A DNA stretch of 64,000 nucleotides from Vibrio sp. ES.051 (GCF_002563795.1 NZ_PDJL01000005.1:558001-622000), one strand, 5' to 3'. Counted from the first letter of the stretch, positions 51,508 through 63,230 are shown. Made by a program: numbers and translations. Notes: generated by a model from the letters alone, not told the origin.

Positions 51508-53712
51508 TTACAACGCACGGTATTTATCTCTTAACCTCTGGCGAACCCACTCAGCCAATGCGTTGACGGCAAAAGTAAACACAAACAAGATTAGCGCCGC
51601 TAGGAACAATAATCGATAATGTGAACTTCCGACTTCCGACTCAGGCAATTCCACCGCGATGGTCGCAGACAAACTGCGCAATCCTTCTAAAATGTTCCAG
51701 TCCATTAGTGGGGTATTGCCCGTGGCCATTAACACAATCATGGTTTCACCGACAGCGCGACCTAACCCCATCATGATAGCCGAAAAGATCCCTGGACTTG
51801 CGGTGAGTAATACCACGTAAATCAACGTTTGCCACGGGGTTGCTCCAAGCGCTAAAGAGCCATCAGAGAGATGCTTCGGCACTGAAAAAATCGCATCTTC
51901 TGCAATGGTAAAAATCGTCGGGATCACAGCAAACCCCATGGCCAAACCAACGACTAATGCATTACGCTGATCATAACCAATCCCCTGTTCTGTTAGGAAC
52001 AAGCGCATGTCACCGCCAAAGAATGTTTGTTCAATGGTGGGCGAAACCCACACTCCAATACCAGTGAGCAACAATATAACTGGCATCAACACTAACGCAT
52101 GCCAACCATTTGGCAGGCGGTTGCGTAAAGGTTGAGGAATTAAGGCCCAGAGGCCTCCCACCAAGATGGTGCCCAGCGGTAAAGCAAATAACATCACAAA
52201 AATAGTGATCAGGTGATCTTCGACAATAGGCGCAAACCATAGCCCCGCAAGAAAACCAATTATCACGGTCGGCAATGCTTCCATCAATTCAATCGACGGT
52301 TTAACGATGCGCCGCATTCGTTGCGACATAAAGTATGCCGTGTAAATGGCACCAAATACGGCAAGTGGTACAGAGAACAACATGGCAAACATCGCCGCTT
52401 TAATGGTGCCGAAGGCAATTGGAATGAGGCTAAACTTAGCTTCAAAGTCGTCACTTGCAGAAGTGGATTGCCAAACAAACTCAGGCTCTGGGTAACCCTC
52501 GTACCACACCTCTTGCCATAAAGAAGACAATGAGATTTCTGGGTAAGCGTTATCAACAAGTGCCACATTTAATTCGTTATTTTGCCAAGTAATTAAGTAG
52601 CGTTCATTATTCGACATTGCCGCCATTGCGGGCGCTTGGTTATATGCTCGCTCAAACAGCACAAGCTTTTCACTGGTGGTATAATGGCTTTGTAGCGTGC
52701 CATTAGTATAGAAACTGTAAAATCCTTTGCGGTGAGAATCAGGTAATAAATACTTCAGCTCAGACGCCAACTTAAAGTCACGAATCTGGGTTAACGTACG
52801 TTTCTCATTTTGCAACGTATCAAACCATTGCGACACACTGCCATCATTGTGTGTCACCAAGAGCGAGTAAGCGCCAGCTAGTAGGTCTATTGTTCGAACG
52901 GAATGCTTTTTATCGCCTTGAGTGAGGTCGACCACTTCACGCACAGCAAACTTGCGTGCGGCTTTCTTCAACACGATCAACTCAGAGCCATCGCGTAAGT
53001 ACAGTGTTTGTCCGTCTGGTGTGAGTAACATTTGCTGCGGAGCATCAAAACCGGATGAAAACGTAAAGTTCACCGTTGTCGGTGGATGATCCAAAGATGA
53101 GGACTCTTGCCAGCGCGCTTTGATTTCACCACGTTGCGTTTGCCAAACAATGGTAGGAAAGGGGCTTGAAGCAGCGAACACAAAATCAATTACTGGGTCA
53201 TGGGGATGGCTTAAAACCAAGTCCATTGAGCTGTTGAGCTCAATAACCTCAGGTGGGCGCGTATTCTCTCTTAACCTAGCGTTAAACTCAGGCTTGAAAA
53301 GATGTGCTTTCCCTTTGACGTCCACAAATCCATACCAACTCGCCCCTGGTACGGGCTGAGAAAAAGCCATCGGCTCTTTCACAATTTCTTGTGTATATAT
53401 CGCTGGTTTAGCCGGATCATCCATCGAAAAGTATTGAATTTCGCCACTTTGGGTTAGCACAAAGGCGAGTTGAGCGTAATCGTCAACCGAGATAGCCAGC
53501 GGCTCTCCCACCTGAGTAGTGCGAACCTTATGATTCGTTTCAATCTCTGCATCAGAAAAAAGAGGTATGATCACGATGGCGAGATAAACGAAGATCAAAA
53601 TAAGCGCAGCCAGAACGCCCACTCCACCGGATGTCACTGCAAGTCGAAATACACGATCTTTAATTAATCGCTTCTTATCTTTTTCCTGCAATGAAAATTC
53701 GGCTTGTGCCAT
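51508..53712 (-). CDS. pstC: phosphate ABC transporter permease PstC, long form with large periplasmic insert
   Basis: 734 residues against about 319 in E. coli. Membrane segment 1 at about 27-52, then about 370 soluble residues (53-426) rich in repeated beta-strand units (LLTPDGQTLYLRDGSELIVL, SLLVTHNDGSVSQWFDTLQ), suggesting a periplasmic beta-propeller. The permease domain (427-734) has the EAA-type loop [17 protein letters not shown]. First gene of pstC-pstA-pstB-phoU. A good PhoB box with a correctly spaced -10 lies upstream, so it is induced by phosphate starvation. Confidence 0.95.
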   Translation of the reverse strand: MAQAEFSLQEKDKKRLIKDRVFRLAVTSGGVGVLAALILIFVYLAIVIIPLFSDAEIETNHKVRTTQVGEPLAISVDDYAQLAFVLTQSGEIQYFSMDDPAKPAIYTQEIVKEPMAFSQPVPGASWYGFVDVKGKAHLFKPEFNARLRENTRPPEVIELNSSMDLVLSHPHDPVIDFVFAASSPFPTIVWQTQRGEIKARWQESSSLDHPPTTVNFTFSSGFDAPQQMLLTPDGQTLYLRDGSELIVLKKAARKFAVREVVDLTQGDKKHSVRTIDLLAGAYSLLVTHNDGSVSQWFDTLQNEKRTLTQIRDFKLASELKYLLPDSHRKGFYSFYTNGTLQSHYTTSEKLVLFERAYNQAPAMAAMSNNERYLITWQNNELNVALVDNAYPEISLSSLWQEVWYEGYPEPEFVWQSTSASDDFEAKFSLIPIAFGTIKAAMFAMLFSVPLAVFGAIYTAYFMSQRMRRIVKPSIELMEALPTVIIGFLAGLWFAPIVEDHLITIFVMLFALPLGTILVGGLWALIPQPLRNRLPNGWHALVLMPVILLLTGIGVWVSPTIEQTFFGGDMRLFLTEQGIGYDQRNALVVGLAMGFAVIPTIFTIAEDAIFSVPKHLSDGSLALGATPWQTLIYVVLLTASPGIFSAIMMGLGRAVGETMIVLMATGNTPLMDWNILEGLRSLSATIAVELPESEVGSSHYRLLFLAALILFVFTFAVNALAEWVRQRLRDKYRAL

Positions 53713-53741
53713 TTATCTCTCTACCTTTGTTACTTAGTATT

Positions 53742-53775
53742 AGAATATGTCGTTAAGGTGACAATTATATTACAG
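53742..53775 (-). promoter_or_regulatory. PhoB box and -10 element of the pstCAB-phoU operon
   Basis: On the minus strand CTGTAAT-ATAA-TTGTCAC (53775-53758) gives two 7-bp repeats in 11-bp phase close to the CTGTCAT consensus. A TATTCT -10 (53747-53742) starts exactly 10 bp after the box, the spacing of E. coli pho promoters where PhoB replaces the -35. Confidence 0.8.
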
Positions 53776-53834
53776 ATCACATTAAACACCTGAAAAGAAT
53801 ACAACTCCTATGTCGTGTGTTGTATGAAATAAAT

Positions 53835-53863
53835 CTGTAATGAAAATCTCATAATGTTCTCAC
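53835..53863 (+). promoter_or_regulatory. possible PhoB repeats before ppk
   Basis: CTGTAAT, ATCTCAT and TTCTCAC follow each other at 11-bp steps, pointing at ppk. The first repeat is good, the other two poor, and no clear -10 follows at 10 bp. Confidence 0.35.
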
Positions 53864-53920
53864 TCATCGATTTTCCCTCCATGATGAGTACGTATTACTT
53901 CACTTTTGGCTAGGTAGGTT

Positions 53921-56011
53921 ATGAGCGCAGAAAAACTATATATCGAAAAAGAACTTAGTTGGTTGTCTTTCAATGAACGAGTATTACAAGAAGCCGCTGA
54001 CAAAACCGTCCCTTTAATTGAACGTATTCGTTTTCTCGGGATCTTTTCCAACAATTTAGATGAGTTCTACAAAGTTCGCTTTGCTGACGTGAAGCGCCGG
54101 ATATTAATCAGCCAAGAACATGGCGGAAGCGACAGTTCCAAACGTTTGTTAACCAAGATGCAGTCGAAAGCGTTGAGACTGAACGAACGATTTGACGAAC
54201 TTTACAGTGACTTGATTCGAGAAATGGCACGGCGGCGCATTTTCTTAGTTAACGAGCAGCAACTGGATGAATCGCAACAAAAGTGGATCACCAAATACTT
54301 CCGTAAAAAAGTCATGCCTCACATTACGCCACTTCTGATGAAAGATGAAATTGACGTTCTTCAGTTTCTTAAAGATGAATATGCTTACATCGCGGTTGAA
54401 TTACGTAAAGAAGACCATTATCAATATGCTCTCATCGAAATCCCGACCGATCACTTGCCACGCTTTGTCATGGTACCAGAACCAAAAGGGAAGCGTCGCA
54501 AAACCATTATCTTACTTGATAATATTATCCGTCACTGTTTGGATGAGTTGTTTAAAGGCTTTTTCGATTACGATGAATTGGCTGGTTATGCCATGAAAAT
54601 GACCCGTGATGCTGAGTACGACCTACGTAACGAGATAGAATACAGCTTGTTAGAGCAAATGTCAGTAGGCGTCAATCAGCGGCTCACCGCTAAACCCGTT
54701 CGCTTTGTATACGAACGTGATATGCCACCTCAAATGTTGGAATTTCTCTGCAATAAACTCAATATTTCAAACTACGATAACCTCATTCCTGGTGGCCGTT
54801 ACCACAACTTTAAAGATTTTATTGCGTTCCCTAATGTTGGACGAGATTATCTTGAAAATAAACCGCTTCCTCCGATGCAGTGCGCCGACTTTGAAGGGTA
54901 CGCCAACAGCTTTGATGCCATTAAGGCTAAAGATATTCTGCTGTATTATCCCTACCACACCTTTGACCATATCAGTGAACTGGTTCGTCAGGCCTCCTTT
55001 GACCCTAAAGTATTGGGTATCAAAATCAATATTTATCGCGTAGCAAAAGACTCTCGTTTAATGCATTCACTGATTGATGCGGTTCACAACGGAAAAAAGG
55101 TGACGGTGGTGGTTGAACTGCAAGCTCGATTTGATGAAGAAGCAAACATTGAATGGTCAAAACTGCTCACTGACGCTGGGGTACATGTGGTATTTGGAGC
55201 GCCGGGGCTCAAAATTCATTCTAAATTATTGATGATAAGCCGACGGGAAGACGGAGAGATCATTCGTTATGCCCATATTGGCACCGGTAACTTTCATGAA
55301 AAAACCGCGCGGATCTACACCGACTTTACGCTATTAACCGCCGTTCAAGAGATCACGAATGAAGTGCGTAACGTATTTGATTACATTGAAAACCCATATC
55401 GCCCAGTGAAGTTTCATCATCTTATTGTGTCACCACGAAACTCTCGCACTCAACTTTATCGCCTTATTGATGGAGAGATAGCCAATGCTAAGCTTGGTAA
55501 AAAAGCCAGCCTAACGCTCAAAGTAAATAACTTGGTCGATAAAGGCATTGTCAACAAGCTTTATGGGGCGAGTAACGCTGGTGTGAAGATAAAGATGATC
55601 ATTCGCGGTATGTGTTCACTGGTGCCGGGTATTGAAGGAATAAGCGATAACATTCGGATCATCAGCATTGTGGATCGCTTTTTAGAGCATCCGCGCGTTG
55701 TGATCACGCATAATGACGGTGATCCACAAGTTTATATTTCATCCGCCGATTGGATGACACGAAATATCGATCATCGTATAGAAGTCGCCGCTCCAATTCG
55801 TGATCCACGTTTGAAACAGAGAATTATTGATATAATCAATATCCATTTTATCGATACAGTAAAGGCTCGTTTCGTCGATAAAGAAATGAGCAACACCTAT
55901 GTTCCGAGAGGTAATCGTAAGAAAGTTCGTTCACAAGTCGCTATCTACGACTATCTTAAAAATATAGAAAAGCAAACTAGAAAACAAAAGTCAGATGTCT
56001 CAAATGCTTGA
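53921..56011 (+). CDS. ppk: polyphosphate kinase 1
   Basis: 696 residues. Polymerises the gamma phosphate of ATP into polyphosphate at the membrane. Four-domain PPK1: N domain ([19 protein letters not shown]), head, then two PLD-like catalytic domains. H433 ([10 protein letters not shown]) matches the E. coli autophosphorylated H435 and H590 (FLEHPRV) matches H592. Near the end are [17 protein letters not shown] and a basic tail. It overlaps ppx by 17 bp, so the two are translationally coupled. Confidence 0.98.
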   Translation: MSAEKLYIEKELSWLSFNERVLQEAADKTVPLIERIRFLGIFSNNLDEFYKVRFADVKRRILISQEHGGSDSSKRLLTKMQSKALRLNERFDELYSDLIREMARRRIFLVNEQQLDESQQKWITKYFRKKVMPHITPLLMKDEIDVLQFLKDEYAYIAVELRKEDHYQYALIEIPTDHLPRFVMVPEPKGKRRKTIILLDNIIRHCLDELFKGFFDYDELAGYAMKMTRDAEYDLRNEIEYSLLEQMSVGVNQRLTAKPVRFVYERDMPPQMLEFLCNKLNISNYDNLIPGGRYHNFKDFIAFPNVGRDYLENKPLPPMQCADFEGYANSFDAIKAKDILLYYPYHTFDHISELVRQASFDPKVLGIKINIYRVAKDSRLMHSLIDAVHNGKKVTVVVELQARFDEEANIEWSKLLTDAGVHVVFGAPGLKIHSKLLMISRREDGEIIRYAHIGTGNFHEKTARIYTDFTLLTAVQEITNEVRNVFDYIENPYRPVKFHHLIVSPRNSRTQLYRLIDGEIANAKLGKKASLTLKVNNLVDKGIVNKLYGASNAGVKIKMIIRGMCSLVPGIEGISDNIRIISIVDRFLEHPRVVITHNDGDPQVYISSADWMTRNIDHRIEVAAPIRDPRLKQRIIDIINIHFIDTVKARFVDKEMSNTYVPRGNRKKVRSQVAIYDYLKNIEKQTRKQKSDVSNA

Positions 56012-57500
56012 ACAAGATACACGCCATATTGCCGCAATAGACCTCGGTTCTAACAGTTTTCATATGGTCGTCGCCAAAGTAGTAGGTAGTGATTTACAAC
56101 TGATAAGCCGCCACAAGCAACGCGTGCGCTTGGCTTCAGGCCTTGATAGTGAATTAAACCTAAGTCATGCCGCGATGGAACGCGCGCTAGACTGCTTAGC
56201 GATGTTCGCCGAGCGTTTACAAGGCTTTGACGAGTCAAACGTTCGTATCGCCGCCACACACACATTAAGACGCGCCAATAATGCACATTTGTTTATAGAA
56301 CGGGCCAAAGAAGTCATGCCCTTTCCCATTGAAATCATCTCTGGAGAAGAAGAGGCCCGCCTTATTTATCTAGGCGTGGCGCATACTCAAGTAGAGTCAA
56401 ACTCCAAGCTGGTGGTGGATATCGGCGGCGGCAGCACTGAGATGATCATTGGTCAAGAGTTTGAGCCTGAACTTCTCAATAGCAAGCAGATGGGCTGTGT
56501 GAGTTTTACGGAGCAGTTCTTTAAAAACGGTAAACTTTCTGGCAAAAACTTTAATAAAGCGATGTTAGCCACGGAGCAAAAATTAGAGTCTATCGCGAGT
56601 AAGTACCGTAAAAAAGGTTGGGATATCGCACTCGGTTCATCAGGAACTATCAAAGCCATTCAAGAGGTACTAATCGGATTAGGTTTTGAAGATGGTCTGA
56701 TCACCACCAAACGACTGAATATTCTGATTGAAGCCCTGTGCAATTTTGACTCAATTGAAGACATTCAACTCATCGGACTCACTGAAGAACGTAAACCTGT
56801 TTTTGCTGCTGGTGTGGCTATTTTGGCTGCTATTTTCAAAGCGCTGTGCATCGAGCAGATGTTCTTCTCTGACGGGGCTCTTCGTGAAGGGTTACTGTAT
56901 GAAATGGAAGAACGCTTTGCTCGCTCCGATATCCGTATGCGTACCACTGAGAACTTAGCCGAGAAACACCGCGTCGATTTAGAGCATGCTGCTCGTGTTA
57001 AAGGGCACGCGCGCGAGATGCTATGTCAGGTTCGCTCAGCACTTGGCATTAAGAAAAAAAGTGAGTTATTTGACCTATTAGAATGGGCAGCATTGCTTCA
57101 TGAAGTGGGGCTGAGTATCAACTTGCGTAGCTTCCACCGTCATTCTTTTTATATTCTTTTACATTCTACGCTGCAAGGGTTTAACCGCGAGCAGCAATTA
57201 GTACTGGCAACGTTAGCTCGCTTCCAACGTAAAGCACTTAAGCTTCAAGAGTTAGCAAACTTTAACCTATATAAACAGGATGACGTGATAAGCCTCATCA
57301 AAATATTGCGACTTTCGATCTTACTCAATGGACAACGTAATGACGATCCGCTACCGGACATCACGTTGGCAATCAAAGACGATAAGTGGATACTCACATG
57401 TACAGATAGCGCGTGGCTAGAAAATAATAAATTACTGCATGCCGATTTACAGGAAGAGCAAGAGCGGTGGGAAAGCGCGAAGTGGACACTCACATTTTGA
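55995..57500 (+). CDS. ppx: exopolyphosphatase (PPX/GppA family)
   Basis: 501 residues. Removes phosphate from polyphosphate ends. The ASKHA-fold ATPase-like domains have [18 protein letters not shown] (about 12-29), [14 protein letters not shown] and [14 protein letters not shown]; the C-terminal HD-like domain (about 320-501) has [10 protein letters not shown]. It starts inside the end of ppk (17-bp overlap); an alternative ATG lies three codons later. Together they set polyphosphate turnover. Confidence 0.97.
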   Translation: MSQMLEQDTRHIAAIDLGSNSFHMVVAKVVGSDLQLISRHKQRVRLASGLDSELNLSHAAMERALDCLAMFAERLQGFDESNVRIAATHTLRRANNAHLFIERAKEVMPFPIEIISGEEEARLIYLGVAHTQVESNSKLVVDIGGGSTEMIIGQEFEPELLNSKQMGCVSFTEQFFKNGKLSGKNFNKAMLATEQKLESIASKYRKKGWDIALGSSGTIKAIQEVLIGLGFEDGLITTKRLNILIEALCNFDSIEDIQLIGLTEERKPVFAAGVAILAAIFKALCIEQMFFSDGALREGLLYEMEERFARSDIRMRTTENLAEKHRVDLEHAARVKGHAREMLCQVRSALGIKKKSELFDLLEWAALLHEVGLSINLRSFHRHSFYILLHSTLQGFNREQQLVLATLARFQRKALKLQELANFNLYKQDDVISLIKILRLSILLNGQRNDDPLPDITLAIKDDKWILTCTDSAWLENNKLLHADLQEEQERWESAKWTLTF

Positions 57501-57524
57501 TAATCTCTACACGCATTCTAAAAC

Positions 57525-57552
57525 AAAAAGTCGACTTATAAGCCGACTTTTT
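57525..57552. terminator. terminator between convergent ppx and pstS-like genes
   Basis: AAAAAGTCG (57525-57533) pairs with CGACTTTTT (57544-57552). A T7 run lies on the plus side and A-rich sequence on the other, so it works in both directions; it overlaps the 3' end of the pstS-like gene. Confidence 0.75.
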
Positions 57553-58495
57553 TTAACTCTTTTGCTGCAAAATCAGCCGTAATTGGCACATAACCGTCTT
57601 TCTCAACCAAGGCTTGACCCTGAGCGGAGAAGATAAAGCGAATAAACTCAGCCTCAATGGGCGTTAATGGGTAGTTAGGGTGTTTATTTACATATACATA
57701 GAGGTAACGTGACAGTGGGTACTTACCACTAATAATATTTTCACGAGTTGACGTCACATAATCAGTGCCCACTTTCGCCACAGGGATCAACCGGACGCCC
57801 GCCACTCGATAACCAACACCTGAATACCCGACTCCACTAATGGTTGAAGCCACGGCTTGCACAACCGACGCCGAGCCTGGCTGCTCATTAACGCGAGTTT
57901 TGAAATCGCCGCCACACAATGCATTACTTTTGAAATAACCGTAAGTACCGGAAACCGAATTACGGCCAAACAACTGTACATTGCGCTTCGCCCATTGGGG
58001 CTGCAGCCCTAACTGCTGCCAATTGGTAATAAACTGACTTTCTCCACAGCGTAATGTGGCAGAAAACAACGCATCTAACTGACTGAAATTAATGCCTTTG
58101 ATGGGGTTGTCTTGATGAACAAAAATGCCAATAGCATCAATCGCTACGCGCAGTGCCGTTGGTTTATAACCATGTTGACGTTCAAACGCTTCGATTTCTC
58201 TTAAACGCATAGGACGACTCATGGGGCCAAACTGAGCGGTTTGCTCGGTTAATGCGGGAGGAGCCGTCGAGGAGCCAGAAGCCTGAACCTGAGCATTAAT
58301 ATTTGGATAAATAGATTTAAACTCTTCAACCCATAAGGTTGTCATGCCGGCGAGCGTATCAGAGCCTACCGACAATAAGTTTCCGACAATACCTGTCGTT
58401 TTGTGATAATTCGGTAGCGGCTTCCCCTCAGCAGCAGTAACACTTGACCACACAAGTGCAATCAAACCTAACGCTTTACTTGCTTGGAATATCAT
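57536..58495 (-). CDS. pstS: phosphate ABC transporter substrate-binding protein (PstS-like)
   Basis: 319 residues. Signal peptide about 1-22 (ALGLIALVWSSVTAAEG). PBP type II fold of the PstS family: SVGSDTLAGMTTLWVEEFK, QASGSSTAPPALTEQTAQFG (the phosphate-binding Ser/Thr loop), GRNSVSGTYGYFK and SGVGYSGVGY. Periplasmic phosphate receptor. Its ATG overlaps the phoR stop (TAATG), so it is the third cistron of phoB-phoR-pstS. It may deliver phosphate to the long PstC/PstA permease encoded 4 kb away; that pairing is inferred. Confidence 0.92.
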   Translation of the reverse strand: MIFQASKALGLIALVWSSVTAAEGKPLPNYHKTTGIVGNLLSVGSDTLAGMTTLWVEEFKSIYPNINAQVQASGSSTAPPALTEQTAQFGPMSRPMRLREIEAFERQHGYKPTALRVAIDAIGIFVHQDNPIKGINFSQLDALFSATLRCGESQFITNWQQLGLQPQWAKRNVQLFGRNSVSGTYGYFKSNALCGGDFKTRVNEQPGSASVVQAVASTISGVGYSGVGYRVAGVRLIPVAKVGTDYVTSTRENIISGKYPLSRYLYVYVNKHPNYPLTPIEAEFIRFIFSAQGQALVEKDGYVPITADFAAKELKKVGL

Positions 58496-59793
58496 TATTT
58501 AACCACCAAACGGCTTGGTAATACGAAAGAGAACTTACTTCCTACCCCAACTTCGCTGTGAATGTCCAAATGAGAATCATGGTGAGTCAACGCGTGTTTC
58601 ACAATCGCCAGTCCAAGTCCACTGCCACCTGTATCGCGTGACCTTGCTTTATCTACGCGATAAAAACGCTCGGTTAGACGATGGAGGTGTTGTGGCTCAA
58701 TACCGTCACCACTATCTTCAACTTCTAGACACGCTCCTTGTTCTGTCTGATACCAACGCACGTTAATATTCGCTCCCGGCGGTGTGTATTTGACAGCGTT
58801 ATAAACGAGATTAGAGATAGCACTCCGTAACTGATCGTCATCCCCTAACACACGTAAACTCGCATCAACATCAAAGTTCAACTTATGATGGTTATCACCA
58901 CTTAAACTGACCGCTTCCTTTTCTAACACTTCTAACATTGCGGGCACATTCACCACTTCTTCAAGCTCATGCATTGGCGCCGCTTCAATTTTAGATAAGG
59001 TTAGTAACTGGTTCACTAAACTGTTCATACGGTTGAGCTGCTCTGTCATCACACTATGAGCTTTACTCCACATAGGACCCACAACCATGTCAGGGTCTTC
59101 CGTCATTTCTAAGTACCCTTGCAGAACCGTCATAGGAGTACGTAATTCATGGGAAACGTTAGCGAAGAAGTTACGACGCATGCCTTCCAGTTTTTTTAAC
59201 TGACTCACATCACGCACCACCATCAAATGCTCACCTTCGGTGTAAGGCACAATACGTAACTCCAACATACGTTCCACATTAAGTGGTGAGCGCATTTCTA
59301 ATGGTTCTGAGAAATCTTGCTTATTGAGGTATTTAATGAAGTCAGGCGTTCGAATAAGATTTGATATTGGCTGACCTGAGTCTTCTGGCCAGTGGAAACC
59401 CAATAAATACTGAGCCAGCTTGTTGCACCAAACTATATTCCCTTCAGCACGAAAAACCACCACCGCATCAGGCAGAGACTCTGCACCATTTCTAAATCGG
59501 CGAATTAAATTAGTCAGCTCTTTACGTTTACGACGCTGACGCTGCTGTAAGCGATACAGACCATTAAACAAAGACTCCCAGTTGCCGCTACCTGAGGGCG
59601 GTGTAAGGCGCTTTTCATCCCACAACCAAGAGGACAGACGCACTTGGTTATGTAAATGCCACGCAAGCTGTAATGCCGTGGCAGCTAAAAGCAACCACGG
59701 CATATAACCAAATATCCACCCTACTATTACCCAAGGGGTGTAAAAAAAAGCCAGCTCCCAAACCAGCTTTTTCCAAGTTAATCTTTCAACCAC
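58495..59793 (-). CDS. phoR: phosphate regulon sensor kinase PhoR
   Basis: 432 residues. Two N-terminal membrane segments (about 12-45), a basic linker, a PAS domain (about 100-195), the HisKA box [13 protein letters not shown] with phospho-acceptor H215, and the ATPase domain with N box [13 protein letters not shown] and G boxes ([22 protein letters not shown]). Senses phosphate through Pst/PhoU and phosphorylates PhoB. Begins 40 bp after phoB. Confidence 0.97.
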   Translation of the reverse strand: MVERLTWKKLVWELAFFYTPWVIVGWIFGYMPWLLLAATALQLAWHLHNQVRLSSWLWDEKRLTPPSGSGNWESLFNGLYRLQQRQRRKRKELTNLIRRFRNGAESLPDAVVVFRAEGNIVWCNKLAQYLLGFHWPEDSGQPISNLIRTPDFIKYLNKQDFSEPLEMRSPLNVERMLELRIVPYTEGEHLMVVRDVSQLKKLEGMRRNFFANVSHELRTPMTVLQGYLEMTEDPDMVVGPMWSKAHSVMTEQLNRMNSLVNQLLTLSKIEAAPMHELEEVVNVPAMLEVLEKEAVSLSGDNHHKLNFDVDASLRVLGDDDQLRSAISNLVYNAVKYTPPGANINVRWYQTEQGACLEVEDSGDGIEPQHLHRLTERFYRVDKARSRDTGGSGLGLAIVKHALTHHDSHLDIHSEVGVGSKFSFVLPSRLVVK

Positions 59794-59833
59794 TCATAAC
59801 TCCAGAAATGGTATAGATAAGCTGCGTAAAGTG

Positions 59834-60523
59834 TTATGCCCTTGCTGAGAAGCGGTATCCAGCACCGCGAACGGTTTGGATCAACTTATCATGGCCTGCG
59901 GCTTCCAATGCTTTACGCAGTCGACGAATATGAACATCAACGGTACGGTCTTCAACGTACACGTTTGTACCCCATACGTTATTTAATAGCTGCTCTCGGC
60001 TATACACGCGTTCTTGATGCGTCATGAAAAAGTGCAGCATTTTGAATTCTGTCGGCCCCATATCTAATGGCTCATCATTAACCGTAACACGGTGTGATAC
60101 TGGGTCCAGTTTTAAGCCCTTCACATCAATCACGTCTTCCAGTGCGGTAGGCGTTACGCGGCGAATCACTGCTTTTAAGCGAGCAACGAGCTCTTTCGGA
60201 GAGAAAGGCTTAGTAATGTAATCATCCGCACCAACCTCTAAACCACGCACTTTATCTTCTTCTTCACCACGAGCGGTCAGCATCACAACCGGAATGTTGC
60301 GCGTCAATTCTTCACGTTTCATATGCTTGATGAAGTTAATACCACTACCGCCAGGTAACATCCAATCCAGTAACACTAAATCAGGGAAGGGTTCAGTCAG
60401 TTTGGTTACTGCAGTATCGTAATCTGCCGCTTCTACCGCTTGGTAACCTTTCTGTTCAAGTACGAAGCAGAGCATTTCACGAATCGGATCTTCGTCTTCA
60501 ACAACCAGAATCCTTCTAGACAT
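59834..60523 (-). CDS. phoB: phosphate regulon response regulator PhoB
   Basis: 229 residues. Receiver domain with acidic pocket E9-D12, phosphorylated D53 ([11 protein letters not shown]) and K105 (ITKPF). OmpR-type winged helix at about 130-229 ([32 protein letters not shown]). Activates phosphate-starvation promoters by binding 7-bp repeats. A PhoB box with a -10 lies in its own promoter, so phoB-phoR-pstS is autoregulated. Confidence 0.98.
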   Translation of the reverse strand: MSRRILVVEDEDPIREMLCFVLEQKGYQAVEAADYDTAVTKLTEPFPDLVLLDWMLPGGSGINFIKHMKREELTRNIPVVMLTARGEEEDKVRGLEVGADDYITKPFSPKELVARLKAVIRRVTPTALEDVIDVKGLKLDPVSHRVTVNDEPLDMGPTEFKMLHFFMTHQERVYSREQLLNNVWGTNVYVEDRTVDVHIRRLRKALEAAGHDKLIQTVRGAGYRFSARA

Positions 60524-60590
60524 AATTGAGCAACCTTATGTTCGTTGAGCTAATGAATTTAAGAGACAAAGCGCCCCTCTATGCATCAGC

Positions 60591-60624
60591 ATTATCACTA
60601 TCAATTATGACACTTTTGTGACCT
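60591..60624 (-). promoter_or_regulatory. PhoB box and -10 element of phoB
   Basis: On the minus strand AGGTCAC-AAAA-GTGTCAT (60624-60607) forms an 11-bp phased repeat. GATAAT (60596-60591) begins exactly 10 bp downstream, the PhoB-dependent promoter layout. Confidence 0.75.
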
Positions 60625-60738
60625 TTGAAAACAAATTTTCATATAACTTTCTTTTGAACTTCATTCGGATATTTTTCATTTCTATTAAGACATCAGCACA
60701 AAAATTCCCTATGATTAGTTCCTTGTCATCAAGCCTAG

Positions 60739-61662
<924 letters not shown>

Positions 61663-61683
61663 TCTTGTATAAAGGTCAACCAT

Positions 61684-61714
61684 AACGCCCTCACTTTTTA
61701 TGAGGGCGTTTTTA
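61684..61714 (+). terminator. rho-independent terminator of rdgC
   Basis: AACGCCCTCA (61684-61693) pairs with TGAGGGCGTT (61701-61710), followed by TTT. Confidence 0.88.
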
Positions 61715-61827
61715 CATCTAAAGCACAATACTCCTAGTCACAGTTCACATTTTGACGTAAAATTTGCGCCCCATTTCCATAAGGTGGAATTGGCCTGACT
61801 TGTGATCAGATAAAAGAGAATTGAGCA

Positions 61828-63228
61828 ATGACAACTGAGAAAGCATTCGTACCAGAGCTACTGTCTCCAGCAGGTAGCCTTAAAAATATGCGTTACGCAT
61901 TTGCCTACGGCGCAGATGCGGTTTACGCTGGTCAACCTCGCTACAGCCTTCGTGTACGTAACAATGAGTTTAACCACGAAAACCTAAAAATCGGTATCGA
62001 TGAAGCGCATGCTCTAGGCAAAAAGCTGTATGTGGTATGTAACATCCAACCACACAATTCGAAGCTAAAAACCTTCATCCGCGATCTAAAACCAATCGTA
62101 GAAATGGGCCCTGACGCACTGATTATGTCAGATCCAGGTCTAATCATGATGGTTCGTGAAGCTTTCCCAGAAATGCCAATTCACCTTTCTGTACAAGCAA
62201 ACGCAGTGAATTGGGCGACCGTAAAATTCTGGGCTGCCAATGGTGTGGAGCGTGTGATCGTTTCTCGTGAGCTTTCTCTAGAAGAAATTGAAGAAATCCG
62301 TGAGCATTGTCCTGAAACTGAACTGGAAGTGTTCGTTCACGGCGCACTATGCATGGCTTACTCTGGTCGTTGCCTACTTTCTGGTTACATCAACAAACGT
62401 GATCCTAACCAAGGCACTTGCACTAACGCATGCCGTTGGGAATACAAAGTGGAAGAAGGCAAAGAAAACGACGCTGGTGATATCGTTGAGAAATTTGACC
62501 CGTCTGAAGCTCAACCTGTCGAAGTACAAGACGAACGCCCTGAAACCACGATTGGTCGTGGTAAACCAACTGATGAAGTCGTTCTGCTTTCTGAAGCGCA
62601 CCGTCCAGACGAAAAAATGGCAGCGTACGAAGATGAGCATGGCACTTACATCATGAACTCGAAAGATTTACGTGCGATTCAACATGTTGAACGTCTAACG
62701 AAGATGGGTGTTCACTCATTAAAAATCGAAGGTCGTACAAAGTCGTTCTATTACTGTGCTCGTACCGCTCAAGTTTACCGTAAAGCAATCGACGACGCAG
62801 TGGCAGGTCGCCCGTTTGATGAAAGCCTAATGAGCACATTAGAGAGCTTGGCTCATCGTGGCTACACCGAGGGCTTCTTACGTCGCCATACGCATGACAC
62901 GTATCAAAACTACGATTACGGCTATTCTGTATCAGATGCACAGCAGTTCGTTGGTGAGTTCACTGGTAAACGCCGTGGTGACATGGCAGAAGTAGAAGTG
63001 AAGAACAAATTCTTGGTAGGTGACAGTCTTGAGTTGATGACACCTAAAGGTAACGTTGTGTTCACTCTGGAAGCAATGGAAAACCGCAAGTCTGAGCCAG
63101 TTGAAGATGCAAAAGGTAACGGTCACTTTGTCTTCATCCCAGTTCCAGAAGATATGAACTTAGAATACGGCTTGTTAATGCGTAACCTTAATGTTGGTCA
63201 GGACACCCGTAACCCGACTGGTAAGTAA
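61828..63228 (+). CDS. trhP: tRNA uridine-34 hydroxylation protein TrhP (YegQ, U32 peptidase family)
   Basis: 466 residues. Despite its peptidase U32 name, E. coli YegQ/TrhP hydroxylates wobble U34 in tRNAs to ho5U without O2, using prephenate-derived chemistry and an Fe-S cluster. N-terminal TIM-barrel part: PELLSPAGSLKNMRYAFAYG, GADAVYAG. The U32 signature VFVHGALCMAYSGRCLLSGY is at about 170-190, followed by GTCTNACRW; these cysteines are likely cluster ligands. A hydrophilic insert rich in Glu (about 208-265) precedes the C-terminal domain. It lies 2 bp before the ferredoxin gene, so they form one operon. Confidence 0.92.
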   Translation: MTTEKAFVPELLSPAGSLKNMRYAFAYGADAVYAGQPRYSLRVRNNEFNHENLKIGIDEAHALGKKLYVVCNIQPHNSKLKTFIRDLKPIVEMGPDALIMSDPGLIMMVREAFPEMPIHLSVQANAVNWATVKFWAANGVERVIVSRELSLEEIEEIREHCPETELEVFVHGALCMAYSGRCLLSGYINKRDPNQGTCTNACRWEYKVEEGKENDAGDIVEKFDPSEAQPVEVQDERPETTIGRGKPTDEVVLLSEAHRPDEKMAAYEDEHGTYIMNSKDLRAIQHVERLTKMGVHSLKIEGRTKSFYYCARTAQVYRKAIDDAVAGRPFDESLMSTLESLAHRGYTEGFLRRHTHDTYQNYDYGYSVSDAQQFVGEFTGKRRGDMAEVEVKNKFLVGDSLELMTPKGNVVFTLEAMENRKSEPVEDAKGNGHFVFIPVPEDMNLEYGLLMRNLNVGQDTRNPTGK

Positions 63229-63230
63229 TC

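Noticed and set aside
49804..53712. Fusion or frameshift artefact making pstC and pstA too long
   Set aside because: Both frames are uninterrupted with ordinary codon use and keep complete permease domains after the insert; both inserts lie at the same topological place.
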